Source of the DNA: Streptomyces caniscabiei
Lineage (GTDB): Bacteria; Actinomycetota; Actinomycetes; Streptomycetales; Streptomycetaceae
NCBI RefSeq assembly: GCF_014930365.1
Contig: NZ_JABXWI010000019.1
Coordinates: forward strand, 89,601 to 153,600
Length of the DNA stretch: 64,000 nt
Direction of reading: 5' to 3'
In this document: piece after piece, positions 53,063 through 61,841 of the stretch
How the letters are laid out: each line of letters begins with the position of its first letter
Numbering within the stretch: position 1 is the stretch's first letter
Position numbers and translations under genes: made by a program
Notes under the pieces: generated by a model
What the model was told of the DNA's origin: nothing
Database searches by the model: none
The model's input: only the letters and a program-made list of their open reading frames with translations

Positions 53063-55465
53063 TCACGCCGCCACAGGCACCTCCACCGCCGCCGGAGCCA
53101 GCGCCAGCTCCAGCACCTGCCGGACATCGGTGACCGCGTGGACGTCCAGCTTGTCCAGCACCTCGGCCGGCACATCGTCCAGGTCGGCCTCGTTCCGCTT
53201 GGGAATGATGACGGTGGTGACACCGGCCCGATGCGCGGCGAGCAGCTTCTGCTTCACCCCGCCGATCGGCAGCACACGGCCCGTCAGCGAGACCTCACCC
53301 GTCATCGCCACGTCCGTACGGACCAGCCGCCCCGACAGCAGCGAGGCGAGGGCCGTCGTCATGGTGATGCCGGCGCTGGGGCCGTCCTTGGGGACCGCGC
53401 CCGCCGGGAAGTGGATGTGCACGCCCCGGTCCTTGAGGTCCGCGACGGGCAGCTCCAGCTCCGCGCCGTGCGAGCGCAGGAAGGAGAGCGCGATCTGCGC
53501 GGACTCCTTCATGACGTCGCCCAGCTGACCGGTGAGGGTCAGCCCCGCCGCGCCCGTCTCCGGGTCGGCGAGGGACGCCTCGACGTAGAGGACGTCGCCG
53601 CCCGCCCCGGTGACGGCCAGTCCGGTCGCGACACCGGGCACCGCCGTACGCCGCTCCGCCGGGTCCTGGGCCGACTCGGGCACATGGTGCGGCCGGCCGA
53701 TGAGCTCGCGCAGATCCTCGTCGGTGACGGTGAACGGCAGCTCCCGCTGCCCCAGTTCGTGCTGGGCCGCGACCTTGCGCAGCAGCCGTGCCACGGACCG
53801 CTCCAGGTTCCGGACGCCCGCCTCGCGCGTGTACTCACCGGCGAGCTTGCGCAGGGCGCTCTCGTCGAGCACGACCTCGTCGGCGTCGAGCCCGGCCCGC
53901 TCCAGCTGGCGGGGCAGCAGGTGGTCCCGGGCGATGACGACCTTCTCGTCCTCCGTGTACCCGTCGAGCCGGACGAGTTCCATCCGGTCGAGCAGGGCCT
54001 CGGGGATCGCCTCCAGCACATTGGCCGTGGCGAGGAAGACGACATCGCTCAGGTCCAGCTCGACCTCCAGGTAGTGGTCCCGGAAGGTGTGGTTCTGCGC
54101 GGGGTCGAGGACCTCCAGCAGCGCCGCCGCCGGGTCGCCCCGGAAGTCGGAGCCCACCTTGTCGATCTCGTCGAGCAGGACGACGGGGTTCATGGACCCG
54201 GCTTCCTTGACGGCGCGGACGATCCGTCCGGGGAGCGCCCCGACATACGTGCGCCGGTGGCCGCGGATCTCCGCCTCGTCCCGCACACCGCCGAGCGCGA
54301 CCCGGACGAACTTGCGCCCCATGGCGTGCGCCACGGACTCGCCGAGGCTGGTCTTGCCGACGCCGGGCGGCCCGACGAGCGCGAGCACGGCACCGCCGCG
54401 CCGCCCGCCGACGACGCCGAGGCCCCGATCAGCACGCCGCTTGCGCACCGCCAGGTACTCGGTGATGCGCTCCTTGACGTCCTCCAGCCCGGCGTGCTCG
54501 GCGTCGAGGACACCCTTCGCACCCTGGATGTCGTACGCGTCCTCGGTCCGCTCGTTCCAGGGGAGTTCGAGGACGGTGTCGAGCCAGGTGCGGATCCAGC
54601 CGCCCTCGGGCGACTGGTCGCTGGACCGCTCCAGCTTGTCGACCTCCTTGAGCGCGGCCTCCCGGACCGCCTCCGGCAGGTCGGCGGCCTCGACGCGGGC
54701 CCGGTAGTCGTCGGACTCCTCGCCGTCCTTCTCGCCGTTCAGTTCGCGCAGTTCCTTGCGGACGGCTTCGAGCTGACGCCGCAGCAGGAACTCGCGCTGC
54801 TGCTTCTCGACGCCCTCCTGGACGTCCTTGGCGATGGTCTCGGCCACGTCCTGCTCGGCGAGGTGGTCGCGGAGCAGCTGGGTGGCGAGCTTCAGCCGGG
54901 CGACGGCGTCGGCGGTCTCCAGGAGCTGGATCTTCTGTTCGACGGTGAGGAAGGGCGAGTAGCCGGAGTTGTCGGCGAGCGCGGAGACGTCGTCGATCGC
55001 CTGGACCCGGTCCACGACCTGCCAGGCGCCGCGCTTGCGCAGCCAGCTGGTGGCAAGTGCCTTGTACTCCTTGACGAGTTCGGCGACCTGTCCGGGCAGC
55101 GGCTCCGGCACGCTGTCGTCGAGCCGCGTGCCCTCCACCCACAGGGCGGCACCGGGCCCGGTGGTCCCGGCCCCGATCCGTACCCGCCCTATGGCGCGGA
55201 TCAGCGCTCCGGGATCCCCGTCGGCCAACCGTCCGACCTGCTCGACGGCCCCGAGCACACCGGTGCTCGCGTACGCGCCGTCGATCCGCGGCACCAGCAG
55301 CACCTTGGGCTTCCCGGGCACCGCCCGCGCCGCGGCCTGCGCGGCCTCCACCGCGGCCCGTACATCCGTGTCATTGAGGTCCAGCGGCACCACCATGCCA
55401 GGCAGCACGACCTCGTCGTCGAGCGGCAGTACGGGCAGGGTGAGCGGTGCGGACGTCGAAGCCAT
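53063..55465 (-). CDS. lon: ATP-dependent protease Lon
   Basis: An 800-residue AAA+ protease. The N-terminal LON domain is followed by a coiled region (REFLLRRQLEAVRKELREL), Walker A GPPGVGKTS and Walker B VVLLDEIDKV. The protease domain has catalytic Ser697 (PKDGPSAG) and Lys740 (GGVKQK). Lon degrades misfolded and regulatory proteins in the cytoplasm. The ATG at 55465 follows GGGAGAG; an earlier in-frame start at 55486 would sit inside the operator. An HspR-type site lies just upstream. Confidence 0.97.
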   Translation of the reverse strand: MASTSAPLTLPVLPLDDEVVLPGMVVPLDLNDTDVRAAVEAAQAAARAVPGKPKVLLVPRIDGAYASTGVLGAVEQVGRLADGDPGALIRAIGRVRIGAGTTGPGAALWVEGTRLDDSVPEPLPGQVAELVKEYKALATSWLRKRGAWQVVDRVQAIDDVSALADNSGYSPFLTVEQKIQLLETADAVARLKLATQLLRDHLAEQDVAETIAKDVQEGVEKQQREFLLRRQLEAVRKELRELNGEKDGEESDDYRARVEAADLPEAVREAALKEVDKLERSSDQSPEGGWIRTWLDTVLELPWNERTEDAYDIQGAKGVLDAEHAGLEDVKERITEYLAVRKRRADRGLGVVGGRRGGAVLALVGPPGVGKTSLGESVAHAMGRKFVRVALGGVRDEAEIRGHRRTYVGALPGRIVRAVKEAGSMNPVVLLDEIDKVGSDFRGDPAAALLEVLDPAQNHTFRDHYLEVELDLSDVVFLATANVLEAIPEALLDRMELVRLDGYTEDEKVVIARDHLLPRQLERAGLDADEVVLDESALRKLAGEYTREAGVRNLERSVARLLRKVAAQHELGQRELPFTVTDEDLRELIGRPHHVPESAQDPAERRTAVPGVATGLAVTGAGGDVLYVEASLADPETGAAGLTLTGQLGDVMKESAQIALSFLRSHGAELELPVADLKDRGVHIHFPAGAVPKDGPSAGITMTTALASLLSGRLVRTDVAMTGEVSLTGRVLPIGGVKQKLLAAHRAGVTTVIIPKRNEADLDDVPAEVLDKLDVHAVTDVRQVLELALAPAAVEVPVAA

Positions 55466-55486
55466 GATCTCTCCCTCGGCAGTCAA

Positions 55487-55507
55487 GTTGAGCTATGCCG
55501 ACTCAAT
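55487..55507 (-). promoter_or_regulatory. HAIR-like HspR operator upstream of lon
   Basis: The inverted repeat GTTGAGC–N7–ACTCAAT differs from the HAIR consensus CTTGAGT–N7–ACTCAAG at three of fourteen arm bases. It is centred about 32 bp before the lon start. HspR represses heat-shock genes in Streptomyces, and lon control by HspR has been reported there, so heat induction is expected. Confidence 0.75.
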
Positions 55508-55711
55508 GCGCATGAGCCGAGGAATGTTCCCCGAGCCGCCGCCCGTTCGCTGTGGGCGATCACGACGGCCGGCCCCACGGGCGACCGGACGAGGCCGACG
55601 GGCGACGGGCGACGGACGAGGCCGAACGGGAGACCCACGCCACACCCCCACCCTCCCGTAACACCCGTATTCTCATCCCATCCCTTACAGAGATCGCGGA
55701 GCGGGGGCGGC

Positions 55712-56362
55712 GTGGACGGAATCGTGCGGGCGTGGGTCGACGGATGGGTCGTGTCGCGGGGAGCGGCGCCCCCGGTGGTCGAGCCGTGGGGCTTCACCAT
55801 CGACATGGGCCTGGCCCACCACGTCACCCGTCACGTCCTCGCGGCGACGAACGTCGACGTGGAGGAGAGGGCCGTACGCAAGGTGGCGGACGCGGTCACC
55901 GGGCCCGGCACCTGGCTCAAGGTCTTCGCGGACTCGTCGTCGGTGACCTCATGGCTCGGCGAGGGCTGGTGGATCGACCCCGACCCCGGCTACCTCATGT
56001 CCGTACGCCTGGACCCCCACGAGCCCCCGGCCTCCGTGCCCGACGGCTACCGGCTGCGCGTCTGGTCGCGCGGCGGCGTGACCCGCGTGATGGTCGCGGC
56101 ACCGGACGGTTCCCTGGCGGCCCGCGGCCAGGTCGCCCCGACCGGCGCGACGGCGGTCGTCGACCAGATAGAGACATCCCCGGCCCACCGCCGCCGCGGC
56201 CTGGGCACCCTCGTCATGCGCACCCTCACCCGGACCGCCCGTGAACAGGGCGCGGAGACGGGCGTACTGGCCGGCAGCCCGGACGGCCGGGCCCTGTACG
56301 AGTCACTGGGCTGGACGGTGCGGGCCCCACTGACCAGCGCGAAGTTCACCGGCCCCGCCTGA
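55712..56362 (+). CDS. GNAT-family N-acetyltransferase
   Basis: A 216-residue protein. The C-terminal half has the GNAT pattern: VVDQIETSPAHRRRGLGTLVMRTL with the acetyl-CoA-binding R-x-x-G-L-G loop, then the NG-like LYESLGW motif. The first 100 residues are an extra domain of unknown nature. The GTG at 55712 follows a GGAGCGG stretch. Its last 60 bp overlap the convergent rhomboid-like gene. Confidence 0.82.
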   Translation: MDGIVRAWVDGWVVSRGAAPPVVEPWGFTIDMGLAHHVTRHVLAATNVDVEERAVRKVADAVTGPGTWLKVFADSSSVTSWLGEGWWIDPDPGYLMSVRLDPHEPPASVPDGYRLRVWSRGGVTRVMVAAPDGSLAARGQVAPTGATAVVDQIETSPAHRRRGLGTLVMRTLTRTAREQGAETGVLAGSPDGRALYESLGWTVRAPLTSAKFTGPA

Positions 56363-57286
56363 GCCACGGCGTTGGTGCCGCCACCGCCGCACCACCGGCC
56401 AGGCAGCCACCCCGATCGCCAGGGACAGCAGATGCCCCCAGTTGGTCATCGGGTCCGCGTAGGCGAGCAGGTCGTCCACCAGCATCCCGCCGAAGCCCAG
56501 CAGCAGCAGCCGGCGCGGCCACGGTGGCAGCAGGCCCGCCAACGCGCCCGCGCTCACGGCCACTCCGAAGCTGATGCCGTAGTCGAGGCGGTGGAGGGAG
56601 CTGTCGGGAAGATGGCCGGCCAGGACGGCGAAGCCCACCGGGACCTCCGTCGCGAGGGTGGCGAGGACATGGCCCGACAGGAACACACCGGCCGTGCGCC
56701 ACCCGCCGATCCGGCGTTCCAGCGCGGTCAGCACCAGCAGGAAGGCGACGGCGTACAGGGAAGCGACCCCGCCCGCGACCCACAGCGCGCTCGCGAGCAG
56801 GACGAGTACGGGGGTGCGGACCAGATGCGCCACATCCGTACTGGAGCCCTGGTGCAGCGCGTGCACCAGGGCAGGGTCGGCGTACTCGGCGACGAGCGAG
56901 GTCACCACGAGGACGGTGGCGTAGAGGAAGGTGAAGGGCGTGCCGACGGGGGTGGGGAGCAGCCGCCAGGGTCGCGGGAACGGCGCGCGCCGACGCAAGG
57001 AGGACACCCGCCCGGCGTGCGCCTCGGGCTCCACATGCGCCCCGGGCGCCGCGTACGCCCCGGGCGCCGCGTACGCCCCGGGCTTCACGTACGCCCCGAC
57101 GTCCGCGACCTCCGCCGGTCCCCGCTCCGTCACCCCACGGGACGCCCCACCGGACGCCCCGCCGGGCGCCGCAACGGACGCTCCACCCGGCACCCCACCG
57201 GGCTGCCGCGGGATGCCGTCGAGGACGGGCCCCGCGGTCTCCACAGTCTCGGCGGCATCCAAGGTGAGGCGCTCCTTCCGTTTCAC
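56303..57286 (-). CDS. Rhomboid-like membrane protein
   Basis: A 327-residue protein. A 110-residue N-tail of low-complexity Gly/Ala/Pro repeats (GAYAAP units) precedes about six transmembrane helices. The rhomboid-type segments are DYGISFGVAVSAGAL, where the family has G-x-S-G, and NWGHLLSLAIGVAAW, where it has the catalytic His. The Ser is present, but the following Gly is Phe (GISFG), so activity is uncertain. The GTG at 57286 follows GAGGGTGAG. Confidence 0.75.
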   Translation of the reverse strand: MKRKERLTLDAAETVETAGPVLDGIPRQPGGVPGGASVAAPGGASGGASRGVTERGPAEVADVGAYVKPGAYAAPGAYAAPGAHVEPEAHAGRVSSLRRRAPFPRPWRLLPTPVGTPFTFLYATVLVVTSLVAEYADPALVHALHQGSSTDVAHLVRTPVLVLLASALWVAGGVASLYAVAFLLVLTALERRIGGWRTAGVFLSGHVLATLATEVPVGFAVLAGHLPDSSLHRLDYGISFGVAVSAGALAGLLPPWPRRLLLLGFGGMLVDDLLAYADPMTNWGHLLSLAIGVAAWPVVRRWRHQRRGSGGAGELRAGQWGPHRPAQ

Positions 57287-57389
57287 CTCACCCTCGACGC
57301 CCCGGTACGTCCTTGTCTGTGACCTCCGCCACCCGAAGGACGATTCACAGCAAGCCGACAGCTACGCGACCCCACGCCCCCGACGTCCC

Positions 57390-58088
57390 CTACGTCCCCG
57401 CCGCCCCGATCTCCCGCCCCACCCGCTCCACATACGCCCGGAACCGGCCCGCCATGTCGAACCCCTTCGGATCCAGCACCCACTGGATCTGCAGCCCGTC
57501 CATCACCGCGGCCAGTTCCTGCGCCACGGCCACCACATCCGTGCCGGCCCGCAGTTCACCGCTGTCCACCCCGCGCCGCAGCGCCGCGGACAGCGTGCCG
57601 ATCACCTCGGCGTACCGCTCGACGAAGTAGGCGTGGGCGGGATGCCCGGGGTCGCCGGCCTCGGCGGCCAGGACGTTGAACATCCGGGTGCGGCCCAGCC
57701 GGGTGCTGTTGTACTCGGCCAGTCGCACGAGCGCCGTGAACATGTCGGCGGCCGACTCGAACTCCCGGGAGAAGAACCGCTCCCGGTCGGTCTGGTCCAT
57801 GCGCTCCAGGACCTGGACGAGCAGGTCCTCCTTGCTCCGGAAGTGATGGAGCAGCCCGCCCTGGGTGATGCCGACGTCGGCGGCGATCCGCGTCAACGAG
57901 GAGGCATGGAAACCCCGTTGGGCGAAGCGATCGACGGCCGCGTCGAGGATGCGCAGCCGCCGCTCGTCCCCGACGGCGTACGTGCCCCGCACGCCACCGG
58001 AGTCCTCCGGCGCGCGCACCGCGGAGCTGTCGGAACTTTCCGGCCCCTCCGGCCCCTCCGGCCTCGGGTTTCGCACCATGTCCGCCAC
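57390..58088 (-). CDS. TetR-family regulator, divergent from the GH3 gene
   Basis: A 232-residue TetR protein with helix-turn-helix SSLTRIAADVGITQGGLLHHFRSKEDLL. The first 35 residues are Pro/Glu-rich. The start is GTG 58088 or ATG 58079; the former is listed. A strong palindrome between it and the GH3 gene (58196–58219) is its likely operator, so it probably represses the glycosidase. Confidence 0.9.
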   Translation of the reverse strand: MADMVRNPRPEGPEGPESSDSSAVRAPEDSGGVRGTYAVGDERRLRILDAAVDRFAQRGFHASSLTRIAADVGITQGGLLHHFRSKEDLLVQVLERMDQTDRERFFSREFESAADMFTALVRLAEYNSTRLGRTRMFNVLAAEAGDPGHPAHAYFVERYAEVIGTLSAALRRGVDSGELRAGTDVVAVAQELAAVMDGLQIQWVLDPKGFDMAGRFRAYVERVGREIGAAGT

Positions 58089-58195
58089 TTTAGCCCCCGC
58101 CCCACGGCCGCCAGAGCCCTCGCGGACCGGCGGTTACACGAGTCAACCACCCTCTTCTTTCAAGCCATCTGCCGCGTGAGAGTGGCCACTTGCGC

Positions 58196-58219
58196 AAAAC
58201 CTAGTAGCCACTCGGTTTT
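58196..58219. promoter_or_regulatory. Candidate TetR operator
   Basis: Arms AAAACCTAGT and ACTCGGTTTT flank AGCC. The arms match at nine of ten positions when one is reverse-complemented. It lies between the divergent TetR and GH3 genes, about 108 bp from the former and 149 bp from the latter. Confidence 0.7.
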
Positions 58220-58367
58220 ACTGCTTCCCTGAACTGACCTGCGCGGCGACGCCGCAGCCCTCGTCCCCCCGAGTTCCCAGGAGAGTCATCACCGTCACCC
58301 CGGACCGTCCGCGCGGTCAGGTGACCCCCACTCGCACCCTGCCCCCGCCTCGTCCAAGGAACCCAGG

Positions 58368-60122
58368 ATGTCCACAGCCCCGTACCTCGACCCGAGCCGG
58401 CCCGTCGACGAACGGGTGGAGGACCTGCTGTCCCGGATGACCCTCGCGGAGAAGGCGGGTCAGCTCTTCCACACGATGCTGACGATGAACGAGAACGGGA
58501 CGCTCGTGGAGTCGACCGACGGGCCGTCACCCCGGCAGGGCACCACGGAACTGGTCGTGGACGGCCGGCTGACCCACTTCAACCTCATGGGCGGCCACGG
58601 CGCGCGCGAGACGGCGGAATGGGTCAACCGGCTCCAGGCGCTCGCGGCCGACACCCGCCTGGGCATCCCGGTCACCCTCTCCACCGACCCGCGCCACTCG
58701 TTCACCGACCACCCGGGCGCCTCCTTCGGCGCCGGTGCCTTCTCGGCCTGGCCCGAGCCGCTGGGCCTGGGCGCGATCGGCGAACCGGAGTTGGTGGAGA
58801 AGTTCGCCGACACGGTCCGCCGCGAGTACCTCGCCGTCGGCTTCCGGGTCGCCCTGCACCCGCAGATCGACCTCGCCACCGAGCCCCGCTGGTCGCGCCA
58901 GTCCGGCACCTTCGGCTCGTCCGCCGAGGTCACGAGCGCGCTGGCCAGGGCGTACGTACGCGGCCTCCAGGGACCCCGGCTCGGCCCGCGGTCGGTCGCC
59001 GCCATGGTCAAGCACTTCCCCGGCGGCGGCCCGCAACGCGACGGCGAGGACCCGCACTTCCCGTACGGCAAGGAGCAGATCTATCCCGGCGGCATGCACG
59101 ACCACCACCTCGCGCCCTTCCGGGCCGCCGTCGAGGCGGGGTGCGCGCAGATGATGCCGTACTACGGGCAGCCGATCGGCGTGGACGGCTGGGAGGAGGT
59201 CGGCTTCGGCTTCAACCGGGACGTCCTCACCGGACTGCTGCGCGAACGCCTCGGCTTCGACGGCGTCGTCTGCACCGACTGGGGCCTGCTCACCGACGCG
59301 ACCATCGGCGGCGAACCGCACCAGGCCCACGCCTGGGGCGTCGAACACCTCACCGTCGCCGAACGCGCCGCGAAGGCCCTGGACGCGGGCGCCGACCAGT
59401 TCGGCGGCGAACAGTGCCCCGAGGTGATCGTCGAGCTGGTCCGCTCCGGCCGGATCACCGAGGACCGCGTCGACGCCTCGGTCCGCCGTCTGCTGCGCGT
59501 GAAGTTCGCGCTCGGCCTCTTCGAGAGGCGGTACGTCGACCCGGACCGGGCCGAGGAGACCGTCGGCGCGAGCGAGTTCACCGCCCTCGGCGAGGCCGCC
59601 CAGCGCCGCTCGCTCACGGTCCTGACCAACCACTCCCTCCTCCCGCTCACCGACCGCCCCAACCTGTACGTCGAGGGGGTCGGCGCGCAGACGGCGTCCC
59701 TGTACGGCAACGTCGTGGCCGACCCGGCCCACGCGGACGTCGCCGTGCTGCGGCTGCGCACGCCGTACGAGGAGCGGCCGGGGTTGTTCGAGTCCTTCTT
59801 CCACTCCGGGTCGCTGGCGTTCGACGAGGAGCGGCTGAAGGAGATCCTGGCGCTGCTGGCGGCCGTGCCGACCCTGGTCTGCGTCAACCTGGATCGGCCC
59901 GCCGTGCTCCCGGAGATCGCGGAGAAGGCCGCCGCGCTCGTCGCCGACTACGGGGCCTCGGACACGGCCCTGCTCGACGTGGCCTTCGGCCGGGCCCGGG
60001 CCGAGGGCCGGCTGCCCTTCGAACTGCCCCGTTCCATGGCGGCCGTCGAGGCGTCCCGCCCGGACGTCCCCAACGACACCGCGGACCCGGTCTTCCCGTA
60101 CGGCCACGGCCTGACGCTCTGA
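58368..60122 (+). CDS. Glycoside hydrolase family 3 beta-glycosidase
   Basis: A 584-residue GH3 enzyme. The catalytic nucleophile is Asp304 in VVCTDWGLL, and KHFPGGGPQRDGEDPH near 222–237 is the usual substrate-loop motif. A second (alpha/beta sandwich) domain runs to the end, PYGHGLTL. It probably hydrolyses a beta-linked plant- or chitin-derived sugar; no signal peptide is seen, so it acts inside the cell. The ATG at 58368 follows AAGGAACCCAGG. Confidence 0.92.
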   Translation: MSTAPYLDPSRPVDERVEDLLSRMTLAEKAGQLFHTMLTMNENGTLVESTDGPSPRQGTTELVVDGRLTHFNLMGGHGARETAEWVNRLQALAADTRLGIPVTLSTDPRHSFTDHPGASFGAGAFSAWPEPLGLGAIGEPELVEKFADTVRREYLAVGFRVALHPQIDLATEPRWSRQSGTFGSSAEVTSALARAYVRGLQGPRLGPRSVAAMVKHFPGGGPQRDGEDPHFPYGKEQIYPGGMHDHHLAPFRAAVEAGCAQMMPYYGQPIGVDGWEEVGFGFNRDVLTGLLRERLGFDGVVCTDWGLLTDATIGGEPHQAHAWGVEHLTVAERAAKALDAGADQFGGEQCPEVIVELVRSGRITEDRVDASVRRLLRVKFALGLFERRYVDPDRAEETVGASEFTALGEAAQRRSLTVLTNHSLLPLTDRPNLYVEGVGAQTASLYGNVVADPAHADVAVLRLRTPYEERPGLFESFFHSGSLAFDEERLKEILALLAAVPTLVCVNLDRPAVLPEIAEKAAALVADYGASDTALLDVAFGRARAEGRLPFELPRSMAAVEASRPDVPNDTADPVFPYGHGLTL

Positions 60123-60225
60123 CACCACGCGGCGTTCGAGCCATTCACCACCGAGTTGTACACGCGGCGTCACCGTCCGCCGTAATTCGGCTGCTCCGGA
60201 GCCGGGGGCACGCGAGGATGGGCGG

Positions 60226-60900
60226 ATGCCCATCACCGACGAACCCGTGGTCATCGACCGGCACGAGGGCCCCTACGGCGAGGTCGTGCTGCGACGGCAC
60301 GGAGAGCTGTTGCAGATCATCGCCAACGGGTGCTTCCTGATGGACACTTCGGACGGCCGCTCGGAGCGGCTGCTGGTCGACGCCGCCCTCTCCGCGCTGA
60401 CGGATCGTTCTCGGCCACATGTGCTCATCGGGGGTCTCGGCGTCGGCTTCTCGCTCGCCCGAGCCGCCGCGGACCCGCGCTGGGGCGCGATCACAGTTGT
60501 CGAACGCGAACCCTCCGTCATCGCGTGGCACCGCGCAGGACCACTGGCCGAGGTGTCCGCCGAGGCGCTCGCGGACCCCCGTACGGAGGTCGTGGAAGCC
60601 GATCTCGTCACGTACGTCAATGAGACATCCGACACGTTCGACGCGCTCTGCCTGGACATCGACAACGGGCCCGACTGGACCGTCTCCGAGACCAACGACA
60701 GCCTCTACTCGCCTACCGGACTGGCAAGCTGCGCAAGGGTGTTGAGGCCAGGTGGGGTGCTTGCCGTGTGGTCGGCCCGGCCATCTGCGGAATTCGAGGA
60801 AACCTTGGGGAATGCCGGGTTCCAGCAGGTGCGTACCGAAGAGATCCCGGTTGCCCGAGGAGTTCCGGACGTCGTGCACCTCGCGATCCGACCTGGATAG
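60226..60900 (+). CDS. Spermidine-synthase-fold SAM-dependent enzyme
   Basis: A 224-residue protein with the class I SAM fold of polyamine synthases. The glycine-rich loop is VLIGGLGVGFSLARA, followed by the acidic VEREP motif and LDIDNGPDW. It lacks obvious tetramer-forming N-terminal parts of SpeE, so the substrate is unknown. It stands alone. Confidence 0.78.
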   Translation: MPITDEPVVIDRHEGPYGEVVLRRHGELLQIIANGCFLMDTSDGRSERLLVDAALSALTDRSRPHVLIGGLGVGFSLARAAADPRWGAITVVEREPSVIAWHRAGPLAEVSAEALADPRTEVVEADLVTYVNETSDTFDALCLDIDNGPDWTVSETNDSLYSPTGLASCARVLRPGGVLAVWSARPSAEFEETLGNAGFQQVRTEEIPVARGVPDVVHLAIRPG

Positions 60901-61031
60901 CCCTGGTGCGGTGACTGCCCGTACCCTGCTTGCCTGACGCCGATCATTCAAGCGTCAATCGCAGTCATGCGCAGCCATGCGTAGTCAAGGGATCACCCCA
61001 CGGATTCCGGAAAGCAACACAGGGGCGGGCG

Positions 61032-61769
61032 ATGGAGCAGACACACACCACCCACAACAGCGCCACGGCGACGCCGGGCGCACAGCGCCGCGTGCTCGTG
61101 GTCGAGGACGACCCGACGATCGTCGACGCCATCGCGGCCCGCCTGCGCGCCGAGGGTTTCGTCGTGCAGACCGCGTCCGACGGACCGGCCGCGGTGGACA
61201 CGGCGGAGGCCTGGCAGCCCGACCTGCTGATCCTCGACATCATGCTGCCCGGCTTCGACGGCCTGGAGGTGTGCAGGCGAGTCCAGGCCCAGCGGCCCGT
61301 CCCCGTGCTGATGCTCACCGCCCGGGACGACGAGACGGACATGCTGGTCGGGCTCGGCGTCGGCGCCGACGACTACATGACCAAGCCGTTCTCCATGCGT
61401 GAACTGGCCGCGCGCGTGCACGTCCTGCTGCGCCGGGTGGAGCGCGCCGCGCTGGCCGCGACCACACCGCGCTCGGGCATCCTGCGCCTCGGCGAGCTGG
61501 AGATCGACCACGCGCAGCGCCGCGTCCGGGTGCGCAGCGAGGACGTGCACCTCACGCCCACCGAGTTCGACCTCCTCGTATGTCTCGCGAACACCCCGCG
61601 TGCCGTACTCTCGCGCGAGCAGCTGCTCGCCGAGGTGTGGGACTGGGCGGACGCGTCCGGGACGCGGACCGTGGACAGCCACATCAAGGCGCTGCGGCGG
61701 AAGATCGGCGCGGAGCGGATCCGCACGGTGCACGGTGTGGGGTACGCCCTGGAGACCCCGACTCCCTGA
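61032..61769 (+). CDS. OmpR-type response regulator
   Basis: A 245-residue regulator: receiver with phospho-acceptor Asp69 (LLILDIMLPGFDG) and Lys in DYMTKPFSM, then a winged-helix DNA-binding domain (LTPTEFDLLVCLA, TRTVDSHIKALRRKIG). It is followed by its likely kinase 72 bp downstream. The ATG at 61032 has AGGGGCGGG upstream. Confidence 0.95.
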   Translation: MEQTHTTHNSATATPGAQRRVLVVEDDPTIVDAIAARLRAEGFVVQTASDGPAAVDTAEAWQPDLLILDIMLPGFDGLEVCRRVQAQRPVPVLMLTARDDETDMLVGLGVGADDYMTKPFSMRELAARVHVLLRRVERAALAATTPRSGILRLGELEIDHAQRRVRVRSEDVHLTPTEFDLLVCLANTPRAVLSREQLLAEVWDWADASGTRTVDSHIKALRRKIGAERIRTVHGVGYALETPTP

Positions 61770-61841
61770 CCCGTGCTCGCCGCCCCGCGTGCGCGGGACA
61801 TTCGTAGGCACGCAGACAGGTAGGCGCAGGGGGCTGGTGGC

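Noticed and set aside
52316..56362. A 1,348-codon plus-strand ORF across lon and the GNAT gene
   Set aside because: Its first three quarters are the antisense of marR and lon and have shadow composition. Only the last 216 codons, from the GTG at 55712, are a real GNAT protein.
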